NCBI GenBank assembly: GCA_002457055.1 | Contig: NTKT01000001.1 | Coordinates: 1 to 64,000, forward strand | DNA: 64,000 bases | Reading direction: 5' to 3' | From: Rhodobacteraceae bacterium MED-G08 | Lineage (GTDB): Bacteria; Pseudomonadota; Alphaproteobacteria; Rhodobacterales; Rhodobacteraceae | Part shown: piece by piece, positions 43,039 through 52,844 of the stretch | Layout of the letters: every line of letters starts with the position of its first letter | Numbering within the stretch: the stretch's first letter is position 1 | The notes under the pieces: generated by a model | Seen by the model: only the letters and a program-made list of their open reading frames with translations | What the model was told of the DNA's origin: nothing | Database searches by the model: none | Position numbers and translations under genes: made by a program

Positions 43039-46007
43039 TTATTACTTCCTGCCAACTGCTGGTCTAAAAATTTTGCAACATGAATTGCTTTTCGTCCAGA
43101 TCCATCAAGAATTTGACTACGACATGACGTGCCATCTGCGATAATTAAAGTATTTTCGTCAGCCTTTCGGACCGTTGGAAGGAGATTTAGTTCAGCCATC
43201 TTAACAGAATAGTCAAAAGTATCTGCGGCATAACCAAAATCTCCCGCCATTCCGCAACAGCTTGTAACGATTGGCTCTACCTCTAAACCATCGATATGAG
43301 AAAGTATTTGTTCAACGGGACCCATTGCATCAAAGGCTTTTTGATGACAGTGTCCATGTAAAAGAGCTTTGGTTTTTCTTGGTTTAAACGCAATTTTATT
43401 CACGTTTTTCATTAAAATTTCTTCAAAAGTCATAACATGCTTGGCAACAAGATCTGCGGCCTCCGAATTAAGTAACTTTGGGATTTCGTCCTTAATCGTA
43501 AACAGGCATGACGGCTCCAAACCTACTATGGGTATTCCTTCAGACGCATACGGCAAATATGTTTCTACTAATTGCGTTGCAGTCGCCCTAGCCATATCTA
43601 TATTTCCGACAGATAAATGTGTTTTGCCGCAGCAAATCTTATTTGATTTAACGGTTTTTGGAATTGGGGCAAATGGAGTGTAACCCGCTGCTTTTAAAAC
43701 ATTTATAGCACTTCTTAAATTTTCTGGCTCAAAATATTTGTTAAACGTATCCACAAATAAGATTATTGGTAATTTCCCCACCGGTTCACTATCAATCTCT
43801 GAACTCTTAAAATAGTCGTTCCGCCATATCGGCAATCTTCTTCTTGATGAAAAGCCTGTTAGTTTTTCACTTAAAAATGGAAGACCGGGCACTTTGTCTC
43901 TAAGGTTCATGATCCAAGGCACTTTAGCCGCTAGTGACGCATAATTTGGTAAATACGCAATTAACCGATCATGTATCGAGAGCGAGTTCTGAGCAGCCCT
44001 CAGGGCATTAATTTCTATCTTCATTGAAGACATATCCACGCCAGTTGGGCATTCTCGCTTGCAAGCCTTGCACGAAACACAAAGCTTTAAACTTTCTTCC
44101 ATATGATTGCTTGTCATTGCATCAGGACCAAGCTGGCCTGACATAGCTAGTCTTAGTATGTTTGCTCTTCCTCTTGTACTATCTTTCTCATCACCGGTAA
44201 TCCGGAAGGAAGGACACATAACCCCTCCAACCAGTTTACGACAAGCACCGTTATTATTACACATTTCAACGGCACCCTGAAATCCATTCGCAGCACCAGA
44301 CCATGCTTTCCAGTCTAATTTGGTGGGAAAATCCTTTACTTGATATCCGGGAGCATAACGAAATAAATCACGTGCATCCATTTTAGGGGCATTAACTATT
44401 TTACCGGGATTAAATAAATCAGTTGGGTCCAAAATTTTTTTCAATTTTATAAAGGCTGTATTTAATTTTTCACCAAACATTATTGGGTTGAACTCAGATC
44501 TTGAAATTCCATCTCCGTGCTCACCTGAATGAGAACCCGAAAACCTCTTAACCAGCTCAAACGCCTCAAGAGCTATGGCACGCATTTTTGCTACATCAGA
44601 ACTACTTTTCATGTTTAAAACTGGTCGAACATGCAGACAACCAACAGATGCATGAGCGTACCAAGTTCCATTCGTGCCATATTTTTTAAATATATCTGTA
44701 AGTCCATGTGTATACTCCGCCAAGTGCGGCAAAGGGACTGCACAATCTTCGACGAAAGAGACTGGTTTTGCCTCAGATTTCATCGACATCATGATATTCA
44801 AACCAGATTTCCGCATTTCTGAAATTCTATTTTGTTCTGATGATGGCTCGATAACAACTACACCCTGATCAATTCCAGATTCTTTCAAATTTTCTGATTT
44901 ACCTTTAGAGATAATAGAAACCATTATTTCCTTAAGTTGTTTTACTTTTGATAAATTCTCTGACCAACTCTCCTCGGCAAATTCAACAACCAGGATTGCT
45001 GCTGGATTACCTTTTACATAGTCTTCAACTGTACTCTTAAATAAGGGAATTGTGCGGGCCAATGCGATCATCGTTTCATCGATTAATTCTACTGTCATCG
45101 GGTTTAAACCAACTATATGTTGAGCCGAGTCCATTGCTGAATAAAAGCTACTGAAGTGACAAAGAGCCATTATTTTTGGAGGTGGTAAGGGAGATAGTCT
45201 TAGTTCAATTGCACTTGTATAATTAAGTGTGCCTTCAGAGCCTACAATCAAATGTGCCAAATTGATATCCGAGGTAGCAGCATTACTCCCAGGGCGCTGG
45301 GACAGTGTTCCTTCCAGAAGGGCGTCTAAATTATATCCACCTACTCTTCTTAGGACCTTTGGAAATCTTTTCTCAATCTCGGCTTTATTATCTAACCCCA
45401 ATTGCAAAAGATCGGGCACGATTTGATCAAGGCCAAATGTATGTTTGGGGATTATTCCAAAACGGGCAGTCTCAGAGTTGGCCATTATAACATCAACTGA
45501 ATTTACGTTATCACGCATTATCCCATAACGAATTGATCGACCCCCAGCAGAATTATTGCCGACCATACCACCAATAGTCGCTCGACTTGAGGTAGACACA
45601 TCTACTGGGAAAAATAGTCCGTGTGGTTTCAAAAATCGGTTTAATTCATCAAGGACAATACCTGGCTCAACTACGCATCTTTTCGAACTAGGATCAAAGT
45701 CTAAAACCTTATTTAGATACTTGCTGTTATCAATAACAATAGACCTATTTACTGTTTGCCCATTTTGCGAAGTACCACCCCCTCTAGCTAAGACTGATAG
45801 CCGATTTTTTTGAGCAAAGCAGATGACTTCTTTTGCGTCTTCGATAGACTTTGGGATGACTACTGCTTTGGGCATTAGTTGGTAAATTGAAGCATCAGTA
45901 GAATATCTTCCAAGATCAAAGGAACTTTCCAAAAGATCTCCTTCAATTGACCTTTTCAAAACTGAAAAATCTGAAGCCATCAGATCGTAAAATCCTTCCC
46001 TTATCAT
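43035..46007 (-). CDS. FAD-linked 2-hydroxyacid dehydrogenase with Fe-S domain (Ydij/D-2-HGDH-like)
   Basis: The 990-residue protein joins an N-terminal FAD-binding PCMH domain (RGGGTSQNGQTVNRSIVID, residues 73-92), a FAD-oxidase C-terminal domain (GTWYAHASVGCLHVRP; SHSGEHGDGISRSE), a 4Fe-4S region (CVSCKACKRECPTGVDM), and CCG domains (LEPSCLF; TSCCGMAGDFGY). This architecture is that of the large D-2-hydroxyglutarate or D-lactate dehydrogenases. Substrate unknown. It lies convergent to the TTT-SauS operon and divergent from the aminotransferase gene. The exact start is uncertain: ATG 46007 or 45980. Confidence 0.87.
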   Translation of the reverse strand: MIREGFYDLMASDFSVLKRSIEGDLLESSFDLGRYSTDASIYQLMPKAVVIPKSIEDAKEVICFAQKNRLSVLARGGGTSQNGQTVNRSIVIDNSKYLNKVLDFDPSSKRCVVEPGIVLDELNRFLKPHGLFFPVDVSTSSRATIGGMVGNNSAGGRSIRYGIMRDNVNSVDVIMANSETARFGIIPKHTFGLDQIVPDLLQLGLDNKAEIEKRFPKVLRRVGGYNLDALLEGTLSQRPGSNAATSDINLAHLIVGSEGTLNYTSAIELRLSPLPPPKIMALCHFSSFYSAMDSAQHIVGLNPMTVELIDETMIALARTIPLFKSTVEDYVKGNPAAILVVEFAEESWSENLSKVKQLKEIMVSIISKGKSENLKESGIDQGVVVIEPSSEQNRISEMRKSGLNIMMSMKSEAKPVSFVEDCAVPLPHLAEYTHGLTDIFKKYGTNGTWYAHASVGCLHVRPVLNMKSSSDVAKMRAIALEAFELVKRFSGSHSGEHGDGISRSEFNPIMFGEKLNTAFIKLKKILDPTDLFNPGKIVNAPKMDARDLFRYAPGYQVKDFPTKLDWKAWSGAANGFQGAVEMCNNNGACRKLVGGVMCPSFRITGDEKDSTRGRANILRLAMSGQLGPDAMTSNHMEESLKLCVSCKACKRECPTGVDMSSMKIEINALRAAQNSLSIHDRLIAYLPNYASLAAKVPWIMNLRDKVPGLPFLSEKLTGFSSRRRLPIWRNDYFKSSEIDSEPVGKLPIILFVDTFNKYFEPENLRSAINVLKAAGYTPFAPIPKTVKSNKICCGKTHLSVGNIDMARATATQLVETYLPYASEGIPIVGLEPSCLFTIKDEIPKLLNSEAADLVAKHVMTFEEILMKNVNKIAFKPRKTKALLHGHCHQKAFDAMGPVEQILSHIDGLEVEPIVTSCCGMAGDFGYAADTFDYSVKMAELNLLPTVRKADENTLIIADGTSCRSQILDGSGRKAIHVAKFLDQQLAGSNN

Positions 46008-46104
46008 CCGTTGATTTGTATCATACTTGCATTAGTTGAATTAACAATATGGCGTGAGCCGAGAACATCTCAAGATCAAAATAGTAATGAAGAAGCGTGA
46101 CAAA

Positions 46105-47292
46105 ATGCCAAGTAAATACACCCCAGGCAAACATTTTCTGCAAATTCCCGGTCCGTCTAACGTGCCAGATAGAATTCTGCGTGCAATGGATTTCCCAACT
46201 ATTGATCACAGGGGCCAAGACTTTTTTGATCTTTCAAAAAAATGCCTTTCGGGCATGAAGAAAATTTTTAAAACGAACTCTCATGTGATTATTTATCCCG
46301 CGTCCGGCACTGGTGCTTGGGAAGCTGCCCTTACAAATACCATGTCCACGGGAGATACTGTGCTTATGGTAGAAACTGGGCATTTTGCGAGTTTATGGTG
46401 TAAAATGGCAAATCGATTAGGCATTCTTACCGAACTTATTCCTACAGACTGGCGCCGAGGGGCAGTCGCAGATCAAATAAAGGATCGCCTTATAAAAGAT
46501 AAAAAAAATAAAATAAAAGCAGTCTGCGTGGTTCACAACGAAACATCTACTGGTTGTATGTCTAATATAAGAGAGGTGCGAGAAGCTATAGACCAATCAA
46601 ATCATGGAGCTTTACTAATGGTGGATACGATTTCATCCTTAGCATCCTCAAATTATTGTCATGACGCGTGGGGTGTTGATGTTACGGTAGCAGGCTCGCA
46701 GAAGGGACTTATGTTACCACCGGGACTTTCGTTTAATGCAGTCTCAGAAAGGGCACTTTCAGCATCAAAAAGCTCAAATATTCCTGCATCATACTGGGCG
46801 TGGGATGACCATATCGCATCGAACAAGACTGGCGCCTTCCCCTACACCCCAGCCACAAATCTATTTTTTGGCCTAAACGAAGCTCTGGAAATGCTATTTG
46901 ACGAAGGTATTGACCAGGTTTTTAAAAGGCACGAGAAACATGCCAAAGCCACAAGATTAGCTGTTCAAGCATGGGGTTTGGAAGTTCTTTGCCTTGAACC
47001 CAAAGATCACTCTAATACCCTTACAGCCGTGCTCCTGCCAGATGGTCACGATGCTGATAAATTTAGAGAAATTGTCTTACACAACTACAATATGTCATTG
47101 GGAAACGGCTTATCCAAACTATCAGGAAAAGTTTTCCGGATCGGACATTTGGGTGACTTCAATGACCTGATGTTAGTAGCGACACTTGGAGGAATAGAAA
47201 TGGCGCTAGGTTGTACCAAAATTCCTCATCAGGCAGGGGGAACATTGACCGCAATGCAGTTTTTAAAAGAAAAAAATAACCAAGATTTTTAA
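46105..47292 (+). CDS. Class V aminotransferase, serine-glyoxylate aminotransferase type
   Basis: This ~395-residue PLP enzyme matches the serine-glyoxylate/alanine-glyoxylate aminotransferases: IPGPSNVPDRILRAMDFPTI, GTGAWEAALTN, VVHNETSTGCMSNI, DTISSLAS and the PLP-Lys in VAGSQKGLMLPPGLSF, ending RIGHLGDFN. It would convert glyoxylate to glycine using serine, feeding C2 metabolism. Starts at 46054 (GTG) and 46087 (ATG) are also open, but MPSKYTPGKHFLQIPG at 46105 looks like the natural N terminus. It is divergent from the FAD/Fe-S gene. Confidence 0.87.
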   Translation: MPSKYTPGKHFLQIPGPSNVPDRILRAMDFPTIDHRGQDFFDLSKKCLSGMKKIFKTNSHVIIYPASGTGAWEAALTNTMSTGDTVLMVETGHFASLWCKMANRLGILTELIPTDWRRGAVADQIKDRLIKDKKNKIKAVCVVHNETSTGCMSNIREVREAIDQSNHGALLMVDTISSLASSNYCHDAWGVDVTVAGSQKGLMLPPGLSFNAVSERALSASKSSNIPASYWAWDDHIASNKTGAFPYTPATNLFFGLNEALEMLFDEGIDQVFKRHEKHAKATRLAVQAWGLEVLCLEPKDHSNTLTAVLLPDGHDADKFREIVLHNYNMSLGNGLSKLSGKVFRIGHLGDFNDLMLVATLGGIEMALGCTKIPHQAGGTLTAMQFLKEKNNQDF

Positions 47293-47307
47293 CAAAGGTA
47301 GCGAATA

Positions 47308-48000
47308 TTATACTTCAAATGTATTCCGGATCGCTGATATATTCTCGCCGTATACCGCTGGTTTTTGAACAGAACCACCCTCAAATACTGCTGAACCGGC
47401 AACCAAAACATTTGCGCCTGCCTCTACGAGGCTTGCCGCAGTTTCAGTATCAACACCACCGTCAATTTCTAAATAAATTGGCCGTGATCCAATCATTGAT
47501 TTTAACTTTTCTATTTTCTGCAATTGAGACCAAATGAAACTTTGACCACCAAATCCTGGATTTACAGTCATTACGCAAATTAGGTCAACGGAGTCCAACA
47601 GATATTCTACACTTTCTGCAGGTGTGCTAGGATTCAGAGCTATACCTGCTTTGCAACCAGCAGCACGAATTGCCTGAACTGTACGATGTGGGTGATGTGT
47701 AGCCTCGTAATGAGCTGTAATAATATCCGCACCAGCTTCTGCATATGCGGCTATATATGGCTCAACTGGACTAATCATTAGATGTACATCCATTACGGTC
47801 TTCACATGAGGACGTATAGCTTTGCACAAGGCTGGACCAAATGTTAAATTGGGAACAAAATGTCCATCCATTACATCGACATGAATCCAGTCGGCTCCCT
47901 GCTCCTCAACAGCCTGAATTTCTCTTCCAAAATCCGCAAAGTCCGCAGCAAGTATAGACGGTGCGATTTTTACATCTCTTCCCATGATGATGAAGTCCAT
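47308..48000 (-). CDS. rpe: Ribulose-phosphate 3-epimerase
   Basis: Rpe interconverts ribulose 5-phosphate and xylulose 5-phosphate. The TIM-barrel protein (about 230 residues) has [32 protein letters not shown] (metal/catalytic Asp), [19 protein letters not shown] and [11 protein letters not shown]. The start could be 48000 or the ATG at 47985; neither has a clear Shine-Dalgarno. It is convergent with the aminotransferase gene, 15 bp away. Confidence 0.95.
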   Translation of the reverse strand: MDFIIMGRDVKIAPSILAADFADFGREIQAVEEQGADWIHVDVMDGHFVPNLTFGPALCKAIRPHVKTVMDVHLMISPVEPYIAAYAEAGADIITAHYEATHHPHRTVQAIRAAGCKAGIALNPSTPAESVEYLLDSVDLICVMTVNPGFGGQSFIWSQLQKIEKLKSMIGSRPIYLEIDGGVDTETAASLVEAGANVLVAGSAVFEGGSVQKPAVYGENISAIRNTFEV

Positions 48001-48086
48001 TCTGTTATGTCACGGAGGGTACTAGCTAGTTTCTAACTTAAACACCAGAAAAAGAATTCTAAAATTCAAAAATATTTGGACAAAGA

Positions 48087-49646
48087 TCAAAAATCAGTTG
48101 GGGCACCACCCTCTACTTTTCGACGATCTACAAATTCCCTTAATTCTTCCTCTATTCCTTGATCGATCAATGGTTCTGAAAACTCATGAAGGATTTGTTC
48201 ATATAGCTTATATGCACGTTCAGGAGTCCATACTGCACCTGAAGCCTCCCACGCCTCATAATTTTTCCAATCAGACAAAAAGGGCTGATAAAAAGCACTT
48301 TCGTAACGGCTTTGAGTATGTTCTACACCAAAAAAATGTCCAGTACTGCCAACTTCTTTAATTGCTGAAATTGCGATACTGTCAGTATCTGTTGCGTGTA
48401 TTTTGGGGTCCATATACCTCTGGATTTGCTGTATAATTTCACAATCCATGATAAATTTTTCTGGACTTGCAATAAGACCTCCTTCCAGCCATCCAGCTGC
48501 ATGATATATTATATTTGATCCTGATTGTACTGCAGCCCACAGGCTGTTAGAAGTTTCCCAAATAGATTGACCATCAGGCACGTTTGCTGCGCATACTCCA
48601 GATGACCTCAATGGAAGACCATAGAAACGAGCTAATTGACCTGTCATTTGGGTTGCCCGAATGTATTCTGGTGTCCCAAATGCCGGAGCGCCAGATTTCA
48701 TATCAACATTAGAAGTAAAAGTTCCTATTGCACATCCAACACCAGGATTAATGTACTGGGCGAGTGCTATGGCACTTAAACCCTCAGCAATCGATTGCGC
48801 AACTGCACCTGCCATTGTGACTGGCGCCATCGCTCCAGCTAGAGTAAATGGTGTTACTATCAAACCTTGATTTCGTCTGGCCAATCTCATCCATCCATCA
48901 AGCATAGGCTGATCATGCTTCAGCGGAGACGTTGAATTAATATTTGTATACATTTTTGGACTGCTATCGAACTCTTCATCTGTCCATCCACCAGCAATTC
49001 GTACCATTTCCATAACATCTTCTACTCTCTCTTTTCCTAAGCTGTAGGCATGGGGTGCTTTGTCAGTGACAGTTAATTTGTCATAAAGAACATCAAGATG
49101 GCGTGTGCTAGGATGAAGATCTACTGGTTCGACTGGGTAGCCTCCAACAAAGTGAATACAATTGAAATATTGACTAAGCTTAAGTAAATTTTTACAAGTC
49201 TCTCTCGTGCCAGGCACTTTTCGACAGATTTTTGTATCCCAGTAATTTGGTGGAGAGGAAACATTCCCAAATAATATTTTGTTCCCACCCACAGTAATTT
49301 TCTTTTCTGGATTTCGTGGTGTAATATCAAATTTCGAAGGCGCTTTATTTATCATCTCCATTATAAATTCGCGATCAAATTTAACATTTTCTCCTGAAAC
49401 GAGGCAGCCAGCTTTTTTTAGTATTTCCTTAGCTTCTTGATTAAGTATTTCCAGTCCAATTTCTTCTAGTATTGTCATTGCACCAAGATGGATTGCTGTC
49501 ACGCCCTCCTCATTCAACGGCTCGGTGGGCATGTCTATATTTGTAGTAAGGTGCCAAGGCAGCTGAAGAATAGATGAACCACCCCTTCTACCAGCATTGC
49601 CAGCTCGCCCACCACCCCTTTTTTGTCTGGATTTGGTTACAGTCAT
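48087..49646 (-). CDS. Trimethylamine methyltransferase (MttB) family protein, non-pyrrolysine
   Basis: The 519-residue protein is a MttB-superfamily methyltransferase. The family includes pyrrolysine-dependent trimethylamine enzymes and many members without pyrrolysine that demethylate glycine betaine, carnitine or proline betaine to a corrinoid protein. There is no in-frame TAG, so this is of the second type. An Arg/Gly-rich N-terminal tail (GGGRAGNAGRRGG) precedes the barrel. No corrinoid protein, MtgA-type partner or activase is nearby. The sarcosine oxidase operon suggests methylated amines are used by this cell, but the substrate here is unknown. Confidence 0.85.
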   Translation of the reverse strand: MTVTKSRQKRGGGRAGNAGRRGGSSILQLPWHLTTNIDMPTEPLNEEGVTAIHLGAMTILEEIGLEILNQEAKEILKKAGCLVSGENVKFDREFIMEMINKAPSKFDITPRNPEKKITVGGNKILFGNVSSPPNYWDTKICRKVPGTRETCKNLLKLSQYFNCIHFVGGYPVEPVDLHPSTRHLDVLYDKLTVTDKAPHAYSLGKERVEDVMEMVRIAGGWTDEEFDSSPKMYTNINSTSPLKHDQPMLDGWMRLARRNQGLIVTPFTLAGAMAPVTMAGAVAQSIAEGLSAIALAQYINPGVGCAIGTFTSNVDMKSGAPAFGTPEYIRATQMTGQLARFYGLPLRSSGVCAANVPDGQSIWETSNSLWAAVQSGSNIIYHAAGWLEGGLIASPEKFIMDCEIIQQIQRYMDPKIHATDTDSIAISAIKEVGSTGHFFGVEHTQSRYESAFYQPFLSDWKNYEAWEASGAVWTPERAYKLYEQILHEFSEPLIDQGIEEELREFVDRRKVEGGAPTDF

Positions 49647-49737
49647 ATGCTTGCTCTCGTTTTCTTATTTCTAAGACACCGAGCTGTACGAATTATTTCC
49701 TGTTCTTTTGCGACAATCTGAGTCGCATTAAACATAA

Positions 49738-50424
49738 TTAAGTTAAGAGTGTTTCTATCTTTCCTATATTATCAAGCACACAATCGGAATAAGGCGCCAG
49801 ATCAGAATGTGAAGCTAAGCCAGTAAGAACACCAATTTTGTACATACCCGCTTTTTCAGCAGCGAACAAATCATGAGTACTGTCCCCCACCATGGCCACG
49901 CTGTGCGGTGCAATCGAGAAAAGCTCAGAAAATTTTAAAAGAGGCCCAGGCTCTGGCTTTACTCCAAAACCGCTGTCATATCCCGCAATAAAGTCAAAGT
50001 ATTTGTGAATTCCAGCAGTCTTTAGATGGGAATGCGCCACAGCCTCAAAATCATTTGTTACAAGACCTATTTTCAAACCCTTCGAGGTTAAATTTTTAAG
50101 AAATTTCTCTAATGGAATTACCTCAATAAGTTTCACTTTTTTTGCAGAATTTAACAAAAAACTCTCAATTTCATGTTGGCTCATATCATTTATAATTGGC
50201 GCAATTTTTTCTGCCGCCTGTTCAGCTGTTCCCGCTATTAACAAACTTGACTTTAAAAAGGACTGATTTTTCTGATCGTACCCTAATGCTTTTGCAACCA
50301 ACTTTTTCTTTGCTGAATTATCACCACAAAGATATTCGATTGCATCCGATGTCCAGTTACTCCATGTCTTATGGAAATCAAAAAGAGTTCCATCTTTGTC
50401 AAACAAAATACCATCGAAATGCAT
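49738..50424 (-). CDS. HAD-superfamily phosphatase
   Basis: This 228-residue protein is a HAD hydrolase of the phosphoglycolate-phosphatase-like group, with motif I DGILFDKDGTLFD, motif II LVTNDF, motif III Lys in GVKPEPGPLL and motif IV AMVGDSTHDLFAAEKAG. A helical cap lies between motifs I and II. Substrate not predictable. The ATG at 50424 follows the stop of the DUF3572 gene by only 5 bp, so the two are coupled. Confidence 0.88.
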   Translation of the reverse strand: MHFDGILFDKDGTLFDFHKTWSNWTSDAIEYLCGDNSAKKKLVAKALGYDQKNQSFLKSSLLIAGTAEQAAEKIAPIINDMSQHEIESFLLNSAKKVKLIEVIPLEKFLKNLTSKGLKIGLVTNDFEAVAHSHLKTAGIHKYFDFIAGYDSGFGVKPEPGPLLKFSELFSIAPHSVAMVGDSTHDLFAAEKAGMYKIGVLTGLASHSDLAPYSDCVLDNIGKIETLLT

Positions 50425-50429
50425 ACGGC

Positions 50430-50708
50430 TCAGGTCCAATTTACTTTTTCACCACCTGGCAAAAGTTGCCTAACAACAGACATCGCTTCAGGCTCTAGCC
50501 CCATGGCTTGACAGGCGTCAATAACCCAATTGTCATCAAGCAATAAAAAATCTAAAACAGCTGCTAAAAATACCCCATCATGGAATTCGTTCTTAATCGT
50601 TATTTCAGATACTCCAGTCGATGCCATAAAAACTTCCACAAGATCGTGCTTTGAAATAAGCCAGTCTGTGGCTTTTAATGCATAAATTTCTGCTTCTTCA
50701 ATGGTCAT
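50430..50708 (-). CDS. DUF3572 family protein
   Basis: The 92-residue acidic protein resembles the DUF3572 family of alphaproteobacteria: [13 protein letters not shown] at the N terminus, [27 protein letters not shown] in the middle (split) and LPGGEKVNW at the end. No function is known. It is immediately upstream of the HAD phosphatase in one transcript. Confidence 0.8.
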   Translation of the reverse strand: MTIEEAEIYALKATDWLISKHDLVEVFMASTGVSEITIKNEFHDGVFLAAVLDFLLLDDNWVIDACQAMGLEPEAMSVVRQLLPGGEKVNWT

Positions 50709-50882
50709 AATTTATATTTAAAGCAAACTGTCAGCCGGCTGTTCCAAAATGCTGTTAGATATATTCATAGCTATCATCAGGTGATATACAACAGGTAATT
50801 CAAAATCTTCTCTATGCCCCTTGCCGAAACCAGAAATTAAAGCATTATTCGCAAGTGTTTATTTGCATTTAAGGGGGAGCCC

Positions 50883-52772
50883 ATGAGCTATAAAAAAGTA
50901 TATAATAGCTGGAAAAACGATCCAGAGGCTTTTTGGATGACTGCCGCAGATGCTATTGACTGGGTGACCAAACCTTCAAAGGCACTGTTTGCTGACAATG
51001 CGCCCTTGTACGAATGGTTTAGCGATAGTGAGGTAAATACTTGCTATAACGCCGTTGACAGGCATGTTTTAAACGGAAGAGGTGATCAAAAAGCTATTAT
51101 TTATGACAGTCCAATGACTGACACAAAATATTCAATAACCTTTTCAGAACTGTTGGAAAAAGTTGCAGTCCTCGCTGGGGCTTTAAAAAATAAAGGAATT
51201 TCTAAAGGTGATCGAGTCATAATTTATATGCCCATGATCCCTGAGGGAATAATTTCCATGCTGGCTTGTGCAAGGATAGGAGCAATACATTCGGTAGTAT
51301 TTGGGGGATTTGCTGCAAATGAACTTGCTGTAAGAATTGACGATGCTAAACCAAAAGCAATATTAGCAGCTTCATGTGGGTTAGAACCAAATAGGATTGT
51401 TGAATATAAACCATTAATTGACCAAGCAATTGAATTGGCAAGCCATAAGCCACAAACTGTAGTCATATTTCAACGAGCAGAATGCAAAGCAGAATTACTT
51501 GATGGGCGTGATCACGACTGGAATGTTTTTCAGGAGAATGCGGAGAAAGCTCCCTGCGTACCAGTTAAAGGTAGCCATCCTGCATATATTCTTTACACGT
51601 CCGGGACAACAGGTGCTCCAAAAGGAGTGGTTAGACCAACAGCCGGTCATCTAGTTGCTCTCAATTGGACTATGAAGAATTTTTACAACGTAGATCCCGG
51701 AGAGGTTTTTTGGGCAGCTTCTGATATTGGATGGATAGTTGGCCATAGTTACATTTGTTACGCACCTCTCATACATGGAAACACGACACTAGTTTTTGAA
51801 GGTAAGCCGGTTGGGACACCTGATGCAGGCACGTTCTGGCGCGTTATAAGCGAGCATAAAGTTAGTAACTTCTTTACGGCACCAACAGCTTTTAGAGCAA
51901 TTAAAAGAATGGACCCAAAAGGAGAGCTAAAGAAAAAATATGACTTGAGTAACTTACGTGCCTTATTTTTAGCAGGAGAAAGAGCAGACCCAGATACGGT
52001 GAATTGGGCAGAAAACTTGCTGCAGATACCAATCATTGATCATTGGTGGCAAACAGAAACAGGCTATGTAATTGCTGGAAATCCATTGGGTATAGAAAAA
52101 TTGCCAATAAAAGTTGGAAGTCCAACAGTTCCTATGCCAGGTTTTGTCATAAAAGTTCTAGACCGCTCCGGGAGCGAGCTACCTGCAGGACAATTAGGTT
52201 CAATCGCTATAAAATTACCTCTGCCGCCTGGCACACTTCCAACACTATGGAACGCCCAGGATAGATTTGAGTCATCGTATTTAAATACATTTCCAGGATA
52301 TTACGAAACTGGTGACGCGGGCATCATTGATGACGATGGATATATTTATATTATGGCCCGAACCGATGATGTAATAAACGTAGCCGGTCATCGCCTATCA
52401 ACTGGAGCAATTGAAGAAGTATTAGCAAACCATCCTGATGTAGCAGAGTGCGCAGTTATTGGAGTATCAGACAACCTAAAGGGTCAATTGCCTGTAGGTT
52501 TTTTATGCCTTACAGCTGGGGTTGATCGAGATCATATGATCATAGGAACTGAATGTGTAGAAATGGTGCGTAAGCAAATTGGCCCAGTAGCAGCATTTAA
52601 GAATGCATTAGTTGTTGATAGATTACCTAAAACAAGATCTGGCAAGATATTGCGAGGCACAATGGTTAAAATAGCAAATAATGAAGAATTTAAGCTCCCT
52701 GCAACTATTGACGATCCAGTTATTTTACAGGAAATTAGGAATGCCCTGTTTAAAATTGGTTATGCAAAATAA
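50883..52772 (+). CDS. prpE: Propionyl-CoA synthetase PrpE
   Basis: PrpE activates propionate to propionyl-CoA through an acyl-adenylate. The 629-residue protein belongs to the acetyl/propionyl-CoA synthetase group, with YILYTSGTTGAPKGVVRPT, DIGWIVGHSYICYAPLIHG, DHWWQTETGY, ETGDAGIIDDDGYIYIM and the acetylatable Lys near LPKTRSGKILRGTM. A GGGGGA site precedes the ATG. Acetyl- or acryloyl-CoA synthesis are alternatives; the APLIHG/DHWWQTETG combination favours PrpE. Confidence 0.92.
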   Translation: MSYKKVYNSWKNDPEAFWMTAADAIDWVTKPSKALFADNAPLYEWFSDSEVNTCYNAVDRHVLNGRGDQKAIIYDSPMTDTKYSITFSELLEKVAVLAGALKNKGISKGDRVIIYMPMIPEGIISMLACARIGAIHSVVFGGFAANELAVRIDDAKPKAILAASCGLEPNRIVEYKPLIDQAIELASHKPQTVVIFQRAECKAELLDGRDHDWNVFQENAEKAPCVPVKGSHPAYILYTSGTTGAPKGVVRPTAGHLVALNWTMKNFYNVDPGEVFWAASDIGWIVGHSYICYAPLIHGNTTLVFEGKPVGTPDAGTFWRVISEHKVSNFFTAPTAFRAIKRMDPKGELKKKYDLSNLRALFLAGERADPDTVNWAENLLQIPIIDHWWQTETGYVIAGNPLGIEKLPIKVGSPTVPMPGFVIKVLDRSGSELPAGQLGSIAIKLPLPPGTLPTLWNAQDRFESSYLNTFPGYYETGDAGIIDDDGYIYIMARTDDVINVAGHRLSTGAIEEVLANHPDVAECAVIGVSDNLKGQLPVGFLCLTAGVDRDHMIIGTECVEMVRKQIGPVAAFKNALVVDRLPKTRSGKILRGTMVKIANNEEFKLPATIDDPVILQEIRNALFKIGYAK

Positions 52773-52844
52773 TTCTAACGGCTCCTCACTTGCAGTAAAA
52801 TCTAATTGATCTTGGATAGCTATTGTTTACGCTATAAATAAATT

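Noticed and set aside
46054-46104. Longer N terminus of the serine-glyoxylate aminotransferase
   Set aside because: The added residues are basic and unlike the family; the internal ATG at 46105 gives the expected N terminus.
48087-49646. Pyrrolysine-containing trimethylamine methyltransferase
   Set aside because: The frame has no internal TAG, so there is no pyrrolysine codon; kept only as a MttB-family protein.
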